Part shown: piece by piece, positions 42,570 to 51,305 of the stretch
How the letters are laid out: each line of letters begins with the position of its first letter
Position numbering within the stretch: the first letter of the stretch is position 1
NCBI GenBank assembly: GCA_964535575.1
Contig: CAZHTC010000009.1
Location: forward strand, 40,674 to 104,673
Reading direction: 5' to 3'
Source of the DNA: JAGPCK01 sp964535575
Lineage (GTDB): Bacteria > Bacteroidota > Bacteroidia > UKL13-3
Length of the DNA stretch: 64,000 bases
Position numbers and translations under genes: made by a program
Notes under the pieces: generated by a model
Databases searched by the model: none
Seen by the model: the letters and a program-made list of their open reading frames with translations, nothing else
Told to the model about the DNA's origin: nothing

Positions 42570-43238
42570 ATGCCAAAGTTATCTTATTTAGTAATTTTAA
42601 GTACACTATTAGTAGTGTATTCATGTCATTCTAATAGTCGTTTAAAGAATGTTAAGACATCTAAATCAGCTGAAACTAAAGATACCCTTTACGTACATGT
42701 AAAAGGAAGTGATACGCTGCAACTTATTCTTAAAGAAGGATTAAAAAGAATTCGATTGGATTCAAATGATACAAAGGGTTACTACTTAACTGCGGCTGCA
42801 TATAATGCATTGGGAGATACGGTACAAGCCTTAAAATACTATGATTACTTATTAAAAATTAATCCAAATGACTTTGAGGGACGAATGGGAAGAGGCATAT
42901 TGTTTAACAATAATAACAAAGAAGATCTGGCCATTGATGATTTGAAGGCAGCAATTCGTTTAGGGAAGCCAAATGTTTATGTTCAATTCGAGTTAGGGTA
43001 TGCATTATATAAGTTAAACAGACTTACTGAGGCAGAAGTACATTTTAGTGAAGTTATTGCGATAGATAAAGCTTGCCACTATGAGAATAGTTCGTGGGCT
43101 TATTACTATAGAGGAATAATTAGGATTCAAAATAAAAATGATACTGCAGGAGGATGTGAAGATTTAAATAAGGCCTTTTTTATTGACCCATCATTTAAAA
43201 ATATGATCGATAAAAATTTCGATTGTTTGAAGTGGTAG
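42570..43238 (+). CDS. TPR-repeat lipoprotein
   Basis: A 222-residue predicted lipoprotein: lipobox VVYSC (Cys19) after a hydrophobic segment. Residues about 65-215 form three to four tetratricopeptide-like repeats (GYYLTAAAYNALGDTVQALKYY, FEGRMGRGILFNNNNKEDLAI, YVQFELGYALYKLNRLTEAEVHF, WAYYYRGIIRIQNKNDTAG). TPRs mediate protein contacts. AT-rich like the preceding orphan lipoprotein. The start ATG 42570 follows an A-rich tract. Not a member of a pathway visible here. Confidence 0.8.
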   Translation: MPKLSYLVILSTLLVVYSCHSNSRLKNVKTSKSAETKDTLYVHVKGSDTLQLILKEGLKRIRLDSNDTKGYYLTAAAYNALGDTVQALKYYDYLLKINPNDFEGRMGRGILFNNNNKEDLAIDDLKAAIRLGKPNVYVQFELGYALYKLNRLTEAEVHFSEVIAIDKACHYENSSWAYYYRGIIRIQNKNDTAGGCEDLNKAFFIDPSFKNMIDKNFDCLKW

Positions 43239-43334
43239 TGTTCGGAAGGGTACTATATTGCACCTGGGCAATAAATTAAAATGCCTGTTGTGTTTCAACT
43301 AAATAAAATATAGCTTGCCTTAAAATTTAAGCAA

Positions 43335-44318
43335 ATGAAAAAGATAAATTTCCTGAATACCCTACTGGTGTTGATTGGATTGGCAACCCTTATTTCAGGT
43401 TGCAAAAAAGATAACGGCACATCAAATCCCACAAACCCTAATCCCAATAACAATGTGTATACCCAGGCAAAAATCTCAAGTTTGCCCGGAAATTCAAGAG
43501 ATATAGCAGTGGCTTTTGCCATAAACGGTGTAGGTTATGTGGGACTTGGACAAAAGAATAATTCCGTATTCGGTGATTTTTATAAATATGATGTCACCTC
43601 CAATTCATGGTCTAATGTCCCAACCTTTGGCGGAGTAGCGCGCAGGGGTGCTATTCAGTTTGTTTTAAATGGAGAGGCTTATGTTGGTTTGGGATATGGC
43701 AATAACGGTTCGTGGAATGATTTGGGAGATATATGGCGATTTACTCCTTCAACTTCCACCTGGACAAAAATGAATGATGCTCCGGTAATGTTTAAGGGAG
43801 AAGAACTGACTGCATTTGTAGTAAACGGGGAAGCCTTTATACTTAATAGTTATGGTTCGCTTATAAAGTATAATGCTTCTAATGATTCCTGGACACCCAA
43901 AGCTTCTATGCCATCGGGTGCTGAGCGGTCAAGTGCAGCTTGTTTTGTGGTGGGTTCAAAAGCCTATATTTCTACCGGATATGTAAGCACTTCGGTAAGA
44001 TTAAAAGATACCTGGGAATATAATCCCGCTACCGATACCTGGACCCAGAAGGCTGACCTGCCGGGCGGAGGCCGCAGCGGAGCTATTGGTTTTTCATTGG
44101 GAAACTATGGCTTTGTTGGAACAGGAACTACATTCACCAGTCAGTATTCGGATATGTACCGTTATGACCCATCGGCCAACACCTGGACAGCGGTTGACAA
44201 TTTTATGGGAGGGGCAGTACATGGAATGTGTGGTTTTGTAATTAACTCTACATTTTATATGGGTACCGGTTACAGCAACTCAAAATCTTACCTTTCCGAT
44301 TTTTATTCTTTTAAATAA
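43335..44318 (+). CDS. Kelch-repeat lipoprotein
   Basis: A 327-residue lipoprotein. Lipobox LISGC (Cys23) follows the hydrophobic core, and a Ser/Thr/Asn/Pro linker precedes a beta-propeller. Five or six Kelch repeats are seen, with GYVGLGQKN, YVGLGYGNN, AYISTGYVS, GFVGTGTTF and FYMGTGYSN; each is followed by a W in SW or TW. Kelch propellers bind proteins or carbohydrates; no catalytic residues of galactose oxidase are evident. Confidence 0.9.
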   Translation: MKKINFLNTLLVLIGLATLISGCKKDNGTSNPTNPNPNNNVYTQAKISSLPGNSRDIAVAFAINGVGYVGLGQKNNSVFGDFYKYDVTSNSWSNVPTFGGVARRGAIQFVLNGEAYVGLGYGNNGSWNDLGDIWRFTPSTSTWTKMNDAPVMFKGEELTAFVVNGEAFILNSYGSLIKYNASNDSWTPKASMPSGAERSSAACFVVGSKAYISTGYVSTSVRLKDTWEYNPATDTWTQKADLPGGGRSGAIGFSLGNYGFVGTGTTFTSQYSDMYRYDPSANTWTAVDNFMGGAVHGMCGFVINSTFYMGTGYSNSKSYLSDFYSFK

Positions 44319-44365
44319 GCTGTGAATGGAACTTGCGCGCAGGTGGTGCGCTTGTTTTGTTTTAA

Positions 44366-44821
44366 TCAGCCAAATATTTTTTTCAGCTGCTCTTTGCGGT
44401 ATGTAAAAATACCTGCTACTTTTTTCTTTACAAAAAGGTGATGAATCAACGGCTCCAGAAGTCCTCCGGGCGACAGGTAGTGCACCGTATCGGTCATTTC
44501 AGTAAGGTTGGTATGGATAGCCCTGAAACGATGTTCGTGCCTCCACAAAACGTAAGGGCCTTTCAGCTGTTGGTCAACAAACAGGTGAGGCGGTTCCCAT
44601 TCCGTTATTTCCGTTTTCCAGTTAAAAGGTATTCCGTTTAGTTTAATGCGGTAATCAATGCGTGAACCTTTTTTCATTTCAATGGGAAGGGGTGTAATGA
44701 TATTGAAATTTAATTCGGGTGGAGTTAACAGGTTCAGGTTTTCGGCCTTGCTGAAAAAATCGAATACTTCATTCAATGGTTTTGAAATAAGGGTTACCTC
44801 TGATAAAATATGTGGTTTCAT
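44366..44821 (-). CDS. SRPBCC-fold ligand-binding protein
   Basis: A 151-residue polyketide cyclase/START-like protein. VTLISKPLNEVFDFFSKAENLNLLTPPELNF is the opening beta-helix of the fold, and PFNWKTEITEWEPPHLFVDQQLKGPYVLW the central strands. It is likely cytoplasmic and binds a hydrophobic ligand; related short SRPBCC proteins sit near cell-division-inhibitor-like families. Convergent with the Kelch gene (47-base gap). Confidence 0.8.
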   Translation of the reverse strand: MKPHILSEVTLISKPLNEVFDFFSKAENLNLLTPPELNFNIITPLPIEMKKGSRIDYRIKLNGIPFNWKTEITEWEPPHLFVDQQLKGPYVLWRHEHRFRAIHTNLTEMTDTVHYLSPGGLLEPLIHHLFVKKKVAGIFTYRKEQLKKIFG

Positions 44822-45017
44822 TTACAGATTAAACAAACGTAAACCTTTCTGGGTTTTAAAATCTGAAAATTTTTCAGGCTTTTTTGCTGAAATCAGAAAG
44901 TTTGGCTGTGTAAAAGGAAACGGATACCATTTTACACGTCAAAATGGCTTGTAAATTCAATTGGTTCAACCTTTGAAAACCCGTTGCCATCAACAGCAAA
45001 TTAAAAATTTTAAAAAT

Positions 45018-45458
45018 ATGACACTTGTACGTTTTAAAAACAGCGAATTATTGAGGGATTCAATGATTCCTAAATTTTTTAACAATTCTTTTTTCAACGA
45101 GTTTTTTCCTGAGGCAACCAGCGACAGCCGTTTCTTTTCGCCCAAGGTGGATATTGTAGAAAAAGAAAATCAATTTGAGGTGCATGCTTCACTTCCGGGA
45201 ATGACCAAAGAAGATATTAAAATTGATTTGAAAAACGAGTTGCTCACCATTAGCGGAGAGCGTAAGTTTCAGAACGAACAAAAAGAGGCTAAATACCATT
45301 TGGTAGAAAGCCACTACGGTTCTTTCTCACGAAGCTTTACTTTACCGGAAACAGTTAACAAAGAGCAAATTCAGGCTGAGTTTACTAATGGTATTCTTAC
45401 ATTGGTACTTCCTAAAAGTGAGCCAAAAGATAACAGCGTTAAAATCGCGATTAAATAA
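45018..45458 (+). CDS. Small heat-shock protein, Hsp20 family
   Basis: A 146-residue holdase chaperone. The alpha-crystallin domain covers about residues 45-145: PKVDIVEKENQFEVHASLPGM, KEDIKIDLKNELLTISGER, SRSFTLPE and NGILTLVLPK. The C-terminal SVKIAIK carries an I-x-I motif (IAI), which mediates oligomer assembly. ATG 45018 gives the family start; the longer frame does not look coding. The gene is preceded by AT-rich sequence without a Shine-Dalgarno. Confidence 0.93.
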   Translation: MTLVRFKNSELLRDSMIPKFFNNSFFNEFFPEATSDSRFFSPKVDIVEKENQFEVHASLPGMTKEDIKIDLKNELLTISGERKFQNEQKEAKYHLVESHYGSFSRSFTLPETVNKEQIQAEFTNGILTLVLPKSEPKDNSVKIAIK

Positions 45459-45490
45459 GAGAGGTAGTTTGGTTTTTTCATAGCAGAAAT

Positions 45491-45524
45491 AAGCCGTTAG
45501 TCTTCAGACTGGCGGCTTTTCTGT
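45491..45524 (+). terminator. Shared terminator hairpin between hsp20 and the convergent gene
   Basis: AAGCCG (45491-45496) pairs with CGGCTT (45513-45518) and AGTCT (45499-45503) pairs with AGACT (45506-45510), followed by TTTTCTGTTTT. It overlaps the last codons of the convergent minus-strand gene. Confidence 0.8.
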
Positions 45525-46699
45525 TTTATGGTAAGCAGTACCTCATTCGATACCGGAATCGTTTTTTTGCTTTTTTTGCCCGGTGTTGCTGAAATTGTCA
45601 TGACCACAATGCGGTGTTCGGCAATACCGTTCTCCGTCATAAAATGAACAAAGAAAGAAATAAACGAATCTTTTGCCATGGTACGAATGCCGCAATCAAG
45701 TTCAAATATTCCATCGGGGTAATTTTGAAACAGAGGCATCAACTTTTCGAGTCGTTGAAAAAACTGAGGATTATTTCGAAAGGTAGAAACTACGCTGTCG
45801 TCAAACAGAATCCGGGCCACATGGTCGGGTGGCTCGGGTGAAAGCCTGCGGGGAGATAAAATGATGATTTGTTCTTTTTGCCGTTTTCCCTTTTTAGAAT
45901 CGGTTGTTTGCACAGGAGTTCCGGTACTTTTAAACGTGCCGTATTCTATAAAAACACCTGAGTCGTAGTTCCGGTCTTTTACATCGGCAATGGCAATTTT
46001 CAGGTGGTAAGTTTCACCGGGTATTACCACTGCTCTGGCTTCAAGCACCTGTGTAAATCCGTCAAACTGTATCTCGTTCGAGTCGGGTTCCATGATGAAT
46101 GGGTCATACACTTTAAACTCGTTGTTGATATAATACTGTTTATGTTTAAGGTGGTTAATATTATTGATGGTAACAGGTTTGTTGGTTCCGGGAACAACCG
46201 CCATATTTTTAAATCCCTTAATGCCCGGCCCACTGATAAAAAAGGCAAATACATCATTGAATTTTGAACCTACGTATTCGGGGTATTCTTCAGAGGCAAA
46301 CAGGTACTGAAACGAAACAGAAGTACCCGAAGGAATAAAGTCAAACTCGAGGATGGCCGCATCACAGGTACTGTAACCGGCCAGTTCGGTGAGCTGACGA
46401 TCGCCATCGGTTTTAGAGGAGTAGCTTGTGCTGGCCGAAAAGTTTGGCCCTTTGCCCACATGGTAATGTCCGGTGGCCAGAAAAATGCCGGCCGGAATGG
46501 GCATATTATTATGGCTGTTGTGAAATACTCGGATGGCTTTGGAATAACCGTTAAAACAGATATTTTTTATGACTACCCCATCACTTTGAAACACCGAACG
46601 AACCATTTGTTCCACACTGCTTGTGGTGTCAAATACCAATTGAGCCCTTACCAGGGGCGAACTTAACAGCAGAAAAATGGTGAGCAGTAACTTGTTCAA
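45497..46699 (-). CDS. Choice-of-anchor L protein with diverged OmpA-like C-terminus
   Basis: A 400-residue secreted protein (signal peptide ending VRAQ). The N-terminal two thirds match the next gene: SFQYLFASEEYPEYVGSKFNDVF near residue 125 is the choice-of-anchor L hallmark, then ISGPGIKGFKN and QFDGFTQVLEARAVVIPGETY. After residue 270 a basic linker leads to a region that aligns by position to the OmpA domain of the neighbour (ILFDDSVV, YPDGIFELDCG, NGIAEHRIVVMTIS). It lacks the conserved HTD and the R-A-x2-V helix, so peptidoglycan binding is probably lost. Five bases separate it from the upstream paralogue. Confidence 0.85.
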   Translation of the reverse strand: MNKLLLTIFLLLSSPLVRAQLVFDTTSSVEQMVRSVFQSDGVVIKNICFNGYSKAIRVFHNSHNNMPIPAGIFLATGHYHVGKGPNFSASTSYSSKTDGDRQLTELAGYSTCDAAILEFDFIPSGTSVSFQYLFASEEYPEYVGSKFNDVFAFFISGPGIKGFKNMAVVPGTNKPVTINNINHLKHKQYYINNEFKVYDPFIMEPDSNEIQFDGFTQVLEARAVVIPGETYHLKIAIADVKDRNYDSGVFIEYGTFKSTGTPVQTTDSKKGKRQKEQIIILSPRRLSPEPPDHVARILFDDSVVSTFRNNPQFFQRLEKLMPLFQNYPDGIFELDCGIRTMAKDSFISFFVHFMTENGIAEHRIVVMTISATPGKKSKKTIPVSNEVLLTIKQKSRQSED

Positions 46700-46704
46700 T
46701 AAAA

Positions 46705-47856
46705 CTATTTTTTAATCACAAACACTACCCGCCTGTTTGCGGCTTTTTCTTTTTCATTCCTGTTGCCGTTGAGCGGCTGCGAGCTGCCGTAGCCAGTTGC
46801 CGAAATACGAGCACCATCAATTCCTTTTTTTACGAGATAGGATTTTACCGCCAGCGCCCGTTTTTCTGAAAGCAGTTGGTTGTATTCTGCTGTTCCTGCA
46901 TTATCGGTGTGACCATTCACTTCCATTATAAATTCGGGATGCTCTTTTAATTGAGCAAAAATGCTGTCAAGGTCTTTATAATACTGTTGAGGAATTACTG
47001 ACGAGTTAAACGGAAATTCCAAATGCAGGGTATAGGTGGCCACTACCGAGTCTTTTTTACTTTGCAGCGGAGGTAATGTTTGCCCCAGGCAGGTAAATGA
47101 ATTGGTCTCCAGAAACACACCTGAATCGTAGCCCATATCATTTACATCGGCAATGGCAATTTTAATGGTATAGGTTTGCCCAGGAATAACATGCGCTTTA
47201 GCAGTAAGTTTTCGGGTGAATCCGTCAAACTGCAAACTGCTTTTCAGTTCTTCGGGCGTAGTGGGTTTATTGTAAATATAATATTGATTGTTGTAAAGCA
47301 TATTCACCGAGTTAATGGTGATAGGAGTGGAGTCGTCAGGCAAAAGAGCCATATTTTGGGTTCCTTTAATACCGGGACCTTTGATAAAAAAGCCGAACAC
47401 ATCATTGAATTTTTTCTGTACATATTCGGGATATTCTTCAGAGCCAAAAACAAACTGAAAAGAAATGGTGTCGCAACGAGGGATGAAGGTAAACTGCAAA
47501 ATAACCTGATCGAATAATTTTCCCGAAGCAATTTTCATCAGGTCGGGGTCATCGGCCAATTGAATTCCGTCACGCGATTGAGGCGTACTGCTTCCTCCGG
47601 TAATATTGGGTCCAACAGGAGCATTTAGGTTTCCGGTACCCAGGTAAATACCGCTCTTCATATTGAGTATGGGGCTGCTGTTGGTAAATTTACCAATGGC
47701 ATTGAATGAGCCGTAATAGTCAATAGTCTCCACCTGAATTGTTCCGCCCGAAAGTAATTCAAGCGCCTGTTTTCCGCTGGTTACGGGTTCCATGGTAAGT
47801 TGGGCTTTCAGGGAGAGCGAGCCTAATAGAAAAAATAAAATAAACCTGTATTTCAT
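46705..47856 (-). CDS. Choice-of-anchor L protein with OmpA peptidoglycan-binding domain
   Basis: A 383-residue secreted protein with a signal peptide ending SLKAQ. The choice-of-anchor L domain has FQFVFGSEEYPEYVQKKFNDVF near residue 120 and QFDGFTRKLTAKAHVIPGQTY. The C-terminal OmpA domain (about residues 275-383) has FPFNSSVI, MEVNGHTDNAG, LSEKRALAVKSYL and ANRRVVFVI, which fit meso-DAP binding. It probably anchors an adhesive module to the cell wall. Start 47856 is the ATG. Upstream of the paralogue at 45497 and cotranscribed with it. Confidence 0.88.
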   Translation of the reverse strand: MKYRFILFFLLGSLSLKAQLTMEPVTSGKQALELLSGGTIQVETIDYYGSFNAIGKFTNSSPILNMKSGIYLGTGNLNAPVGPNITGGSSTPQSRDGIQLADDPDLMKIASGKLFDQVILQFTFIPRCDTISFQFVFGSEEYPEYVQKKFNDVFGFFIKGPGIKGTQNMALLPDDSTPITINSVNMLYNNQYYIYNKPTTPEELKSSLQFDGFTRKLTAKAHVIPGQTYTIKIAIADVNDMGYDSGVFLETNSFTCLGQTLPPLQSKKDSVVATYTLHLEFPFNSSVIPQQYYKDLDSIFAQLKEHPEFIMEVNGHTDNAGTAEYNQLLSEKRALAVKSYLVKKGIDGARISATGYGSSQPLNGNRNEKEKAANRRVVFVIKK

Positions 47857-47890
47857 CAAACGTTCAATGATAAGGAATATGCGGCAAAAG

Positions 47891-47921
47891 TTTGCAATAA
47901 CCCTGCCCTATGTTAAGTTTG
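47891..47921 (+). promoter_or_regulatory. Consensus Bacteroidota promoter of the DinB-like gene
   Basis: TTTG (47891-47894), exactly 19 bases, then TAAGTTTG (47914-47921), a perfect match to TTTG-N19-TAnnTTTG. The start codon begins at 47926, so the expected transcript start is at or next to the ATG. Confidence 0.85.
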
Positions 47922-47925
47922 CCGC

Positions 47926-48432
47926 ATGAAACCCTCCGCCACCACATACCCATCGTATTACGAAAAATACGTTCAGTTATTGCCCGATGAGCCCATCAAT
48001 GTTTTATTGGAAAGGCAATTAAGAGAAATGGATGAAGTATTTTCTCTGGTGCCCGATACCAAAGCCGATTACCGTTATGCCGAGGGGAAATGGAGTGTGA
48101 AAGAAGTGTTGGGACATATGTTGGACGCTGAGCGCATTTTTGCCTACCGCGCTTTGTGCATTGCGCGTGGTGAGCAACAATCATTACCCGGTTTTGAGGA
48201 GGATGACTATGTGCGAAACGGATTTTTTGCAGAACGAAACCTGGATGATTTATTAGTTGAGTTTATGTACCAGCGCAAATCGAATATGCAATTGTATTAC
48301 GGACTGAGTGAAGAAGCCCTTAACCGCAATGGAAGGGCTAATAATTTGCCGGTAAATTGCCGGGCTGTTTTCTGGATAATGGCCGGACATGTGCAGCATC
48401 ATTTACAGGTGTTGCGCGAAAGGTATCTATAG
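47926..48432 (+). CDS. DinB-family protein
   Basis: A 168-residue four-helix-bundle protein of the DinB/DfsB-like superfamily. Metal-ligand histidines appear in GHMLDAER (His near residue 64) and GHVQHHLQVL near residue 155. AEGKWSVKEV is the common N-terminal motif. Functions of members include thiol-dependent transfer; the substrate here is unknown. It has the best promoter in the window and a one-base gap to the convergent rhodanese gene. Confidence 0.85.
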   Translation: MKPSATTYPSYYEKYVQLLPDEPINVLLERQLREMDEVFSLVPDTKADYRYAEGKWSVKEVLGHMLDAERIFAYRALCIARGEQQSLPGFEEDDYVRNGFFAERNLDDLLVEFMYQRKSNMQLYYGLSEEALNRNGRANNLPVNCRAVFWIMAGHVQHHLQVLRERYL

Positions 48433-48433
48433 T

Positions 48434-48817
48434 TTACTTATTGGTAACCGGCAGGCCCGCTTTCGACCACGCGTTGAATCCGCCCTGCATATTGTACACG
48501 TTTTTGAATCCCATTTTCACCATCATTTCGCAGGCCTCGGCCGAACGGCCTCCAACGGCACAGTACACATAATACACTTTGTTTTTGTCGAGCTTTTTCA
48601 ACTCTGATTCAAAATTATCATTAAATAAATCGAGGTGAAGAGCCCCCTGGATATGGCCTTTATTCCACTCTTGCGGGGTGCGCACATCTAAAAAAGAAGC
48701 TTTTACTTTTTTTGCATCCGTATTCATTTGTTCAGGAGTAACCGTTTTTACCTGGCCCATTGTTGAAACCGAAAAGAAGGAAAGCCCTAAAAAAGTTAAG
48801 AACTGAATTAATTTCAT
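48434..48817 (-). CDS. Secreted single-domain rhodanese-like protein
   Basis: A 127-residue protein with a signal peptide ending MGQ. The rhodanese domain has ASFLDVRTPQEWNKGHIQGALHLDL and the catalytic loop YCAVGGRS with Cys at about residue 86; NVYNMQGGFNAW follows. It can carry a persulfide; partner and substrate unknown. Located in the periplasm by inference. Converges on the DinB gene with a 1-base gap. Confidence 0.88.
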   Translation of the reverse strand: MKLIQFLTFLGLSFFSVSTMGQVKTVTPEQMNTDAKKVKASFLDVRTPQEWNKGHIQGALHLDLFNDNFESELKKLDKNKVYYVYCAVGGRSAEACEMMVKMGFKNVYNMQGGFNAWSKAGLPVTNK

Positions 48818-48873
48818 ACCTTGTTAACTTTAAAATAAATTTGCCTCAAATTTAATCTTAAATCCATCAGATT

Positions 48874-49758
48874 ATGCGAAAAATATTCATATTATCCCAG
48901 CTAATAATGGCCATGTCTGCATTGGCACAGGACGCTGTAAAACGCGATACCTCTTACTGGAAATCGAAATTCAGTATTGGTATGGGGGTTAATCAGGCGT
49001 CATTCAGTCAGAACTGGAAAGCAGGCGGGGTGAATTCATTGGCAATCTCCTCTGTATTCAGCGGAAAAGTAGAATACAATCGGGAGAAGGTGTCGTTTCT
49101 GAACGATATTCAATTGCAATACGGCAGGTTGTACAACCAGAATGAAGCGGCTTATTTACCCGATTACCGAAAAACGCAGGACCGCATTTTTATTGACTCC
49201 AAGCTGGGTTACAATATATCCCCGCACTGGTTGATATTTGCTTCCCTCAATTTTCAGAGTCAGTTTGACAAAGGTTATAAGTATGACAAAGACACGGCAA
49301 ACCGTGAAGTGGCCGTACTTACGTCAAGGTTTTTTGCACCGGCATTTATTACCGAATCAATGGGTTTTGAATATAAGCCCGTATCGTATTTTAGTGTAAG
49401 GGCCGGTATTGGAACCCTGCGGCAAACTATTGTGAATGATAAAACGCTTTACCTCACCGAGCCCAAAAATTACGGGGTAAAACCGGGAGAAGCATTCAGG
49501 AATGAATTAGCATTTATGCTCATCATGAATTTTGATAAAGACGTAGCCAAAAATATGAACCTGAAACTGCGTTATCAAGGTTTTGCCAATTATGAACAAA
49601 TACAGGCAATTGACAGCAGGGTTGATGCCACATTAACAGCCCGGATTAATAAGCTCTTTAACGTAACATTAACCGGAGTGGCTCTTTATGATCAGGATCA
49701 GGATTACAAAATGCAATTCAGTCAGGCCATGTCACTCGGCTTTTTGTATAACTTTTAA
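48874..49758 (+). CDS. DUF3078 outer-membrane-associated protein
   Basis: A 294-residue protein with a signal peptide (MRKIFILSQLIMAMSALAQ). It has the DUF3078 pattern: FSIGMGVNQASFSQNWKAGG, FLNDIQLQYGRLYN, ISPHWLIFASLNFQSQFDKGY and LKLRYQGFANY, and alternating beta-strands ending in the aromatic SLGFLYNF, which suggest an outer-membrane beta-barrel. Its role is unknown. It is followed by a terminator. Confidence 0.82.
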   Translation: MRKIFILSQLIMAMSALAQDAVKRDTSYWKSKFSIGMGVNQASFSQNWKAGGVNSLAISSVFSGKVEYNREKVSFLNDIQLQYGRLYNQNEAAYLPDYRKTQDRIFIDSKLGYNISPHWLIFASLNFQSQFDKGYKYDKDTANREVAVLTSRFFAPAFITESMGFEYKPVSYFSVRAGIGTLRQTIVNDKTLYLTEPKNYGVKPGEAFRNELAFMLIMNFDKDVAKNMNLKLRYQGFANYEQIQAIDSRVDATLTARINKLFNVTLTGVALYDQDQDYKMQFSQAMSLGFLYNF

Positions 49759-49781
49759 TACTACTTTATTTAAATGTTGAT

Positions 49782-49806
49782 AGGCTGCTTCAGGGCAGCC
49801 TTTTTT
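49782..49806 (+). terminator. Terminator after the DUF3078 gene
   Basis: AGGCTGC (49782-49788) pairs with GCAGCCT (49795-49801) and is followed by TTTTTT. Confidence 0.88.
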
Positions 49807-49835
49807 ATTTTCACAGGCATTGTATTTTTACCGCA

Positions 49836-51260
49836 ATGAATAAACGTGTTTTTTCCATTCTTTCGGGCCCCTTATTATTTGCCCTTGTATTGCTTATACC
49901 TGCTCCCGAATCCATTGGAGCACAAGGGTGGAAGGTGTTGGCCGTGGCCCTGTGGATGATTACCTGGTGGGTGCTTGAAACCCTTGCCTCTGCAGTTACT
50001 GCCCTTTTACCAATTGTATTGTTTCCGGTGCTTGGGGTGTTTAGTGTACAGGAAGTTTGTACTCCATATGCAAGTTCCCCCATCTTTTTGTTTATGGGAG
50101 GTTTTATGATTGCCATGGCTATGGAAAAATGGAATTTGCATAAACGCATAGCGTTAAATATGATCCGGCTAACGGGAACAGATGCCCGGGGAATCATTCT
50201 CGGATTTATGCTTGCCACCGCTTTGTTAAGTATGTGGATCAGCAATACTGCCACGGCTGTGATGATGCTGGCCATTGTGCAGCCAACGGTTAAACTGTTA
50301 TTTGAACAGTCGGCTGAATCGGAAAAAGAAAAAAACAAATTTGCTCTGTGCCTTATGCTCGGTATTGGGTATGCTGCCAGTATTGGTGGTATTGCTACCA
50401 TTATTGGTACTCCGCCCAATGTGGTAATGGTGGGTATTCTTCAAAAAATGACCGGACAGGAGGTGAGTTTTTTTAACTGGATGCTGGCCTGCACACCTTT
50501 GATGTTTTTGTTGCTTCTGTTTTGTTACCTTATGCTCACCCGCTGGCTTTTCCCTTTTAAAATTAAACGTTTCAGTCACTCCAATGAATTAATTATGGGA
50601 GAACTGAAATCCCTGGGGCAAATAAACGGGCAGGAGCGGATGGTGGCTGTTATTTTTACGCTAACGGCTTTGTTATGGATATTCAACCAACCGCTCAAAA
50701 ATATTCCGGGACTACAATTTCTGGATGATACCTCCATTGCCATGATGGGTGGTTTGTTGTTGTTTATTATTCCGGTTAAAGGAAAATCCCTGCTGCAATG
50801 GGAAGACACAAAAAATCTGCATTGGGGTATTTTATTGCTGTTTGGCGGTGGGCTGGCTATGGCCAAAGGACTTGAACAAACCGGAGTGATTAATTTACTT
50901 GCCACCATTGCTAATTCGTTTAAAGGAATAAATGTTTACCTGTTAATTATTATTCTTACTGCGGTGAGTTTATTCCTTACAGAAATTATGAGCAATGTAG
51001 CTTTAGCCACTATTATGATACCGGTGGTAATTGGAATTGCCAATGGCGTAGGAGCCAACCCTGTTTTGTTTGCCCTGCCTGTTACTATTGCCACCAGCTA
51101 TGGTTTTATGATGCCTATCTCTACGCCACCCAATGCTATTGTTTATTCAACAGGTTATATCCGTATGAGGGATATGGTAAAAGCCGGTTTTTGGCTTGAT
51201 TTAGCCGGATTGGTATTGGTAAGTCTGTTTACGGTTACATTATTCGAATGGGTTTTTTAA
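49836..51260 (+). CDS. DASS (SLC13) sodium/dicarboxylate-type transporter
   Basis: A 474-residue inner-membrane protein with about eleven to twelve hydrophobic segments. The two symmetry-related Ser-Asn-Thr/Val motifs are WISNTATAVMMLA near residue 130 and IMSNVALATIMIPV near residue 385; IIGTPPNVV and STPPNAIVYSTGYIRM are the conserved loops. It imports C4-dicarboxylates or related anions with sodium; no substrate is fixed. It is preceded by the terminator at 49782. Confidence 0.93.
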   Translation: MNKRVFSILSGPLLFALVLLIPAPESIGAQGWKVLAVALWMITWWVLETLASAVTALLPIVLFPVLGVFSVQEVCTPYASSPIFLFMGGFMIAMAMEKWNLHKRIALNMIRLTGTDARGIILGFMLATALLSMWISNTATAVMMLAIVQPTVKLLFEQSAESEKEKNKFALCLMLGIGYAASIGGIATIIGTPPNVVMVGILQKMTGQEVSFFNWMLACTPLMFLLLLFCYLMLTRWLFPFKIKRFSHSNELIMGELKSLGQINGQERMVAVIFTLTALLWIFNQPLKNIPGLQFLDDTSIAMMGGLLLFIIPVKGKSLLQWEDTKNLHWGILLLFGGGLAMAKGLEQTGVINLLATIANSFKGINVYLLIIILTAVSLFLTEIMSNVALATIMIPVVIGIANGVGANPVLFALPVTIATSYGFMMPISTPPNAIVYSTGYIRMRDMVKAGFWLDLAGLVLVSLFTVTLFEWVF

Positions 51261-51305
51261 TAAAATAACTGAATATTTGATTAAGATTGTACATCCATTG
51301 TCGCA

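Noticed and set aside
42395..42634. 79-codon plus-strand frame in the spacer before the TPR lipoprotein
   Set aside because: It includes short inverted repeats and ends inside the TPR gene in another frame.
49811..50419. 202-codon minus-strand frame antisense to the DASS transporter
   Set aside because: It reads the complement of transmembrane-coding sequence, a known source of long spurious frames.
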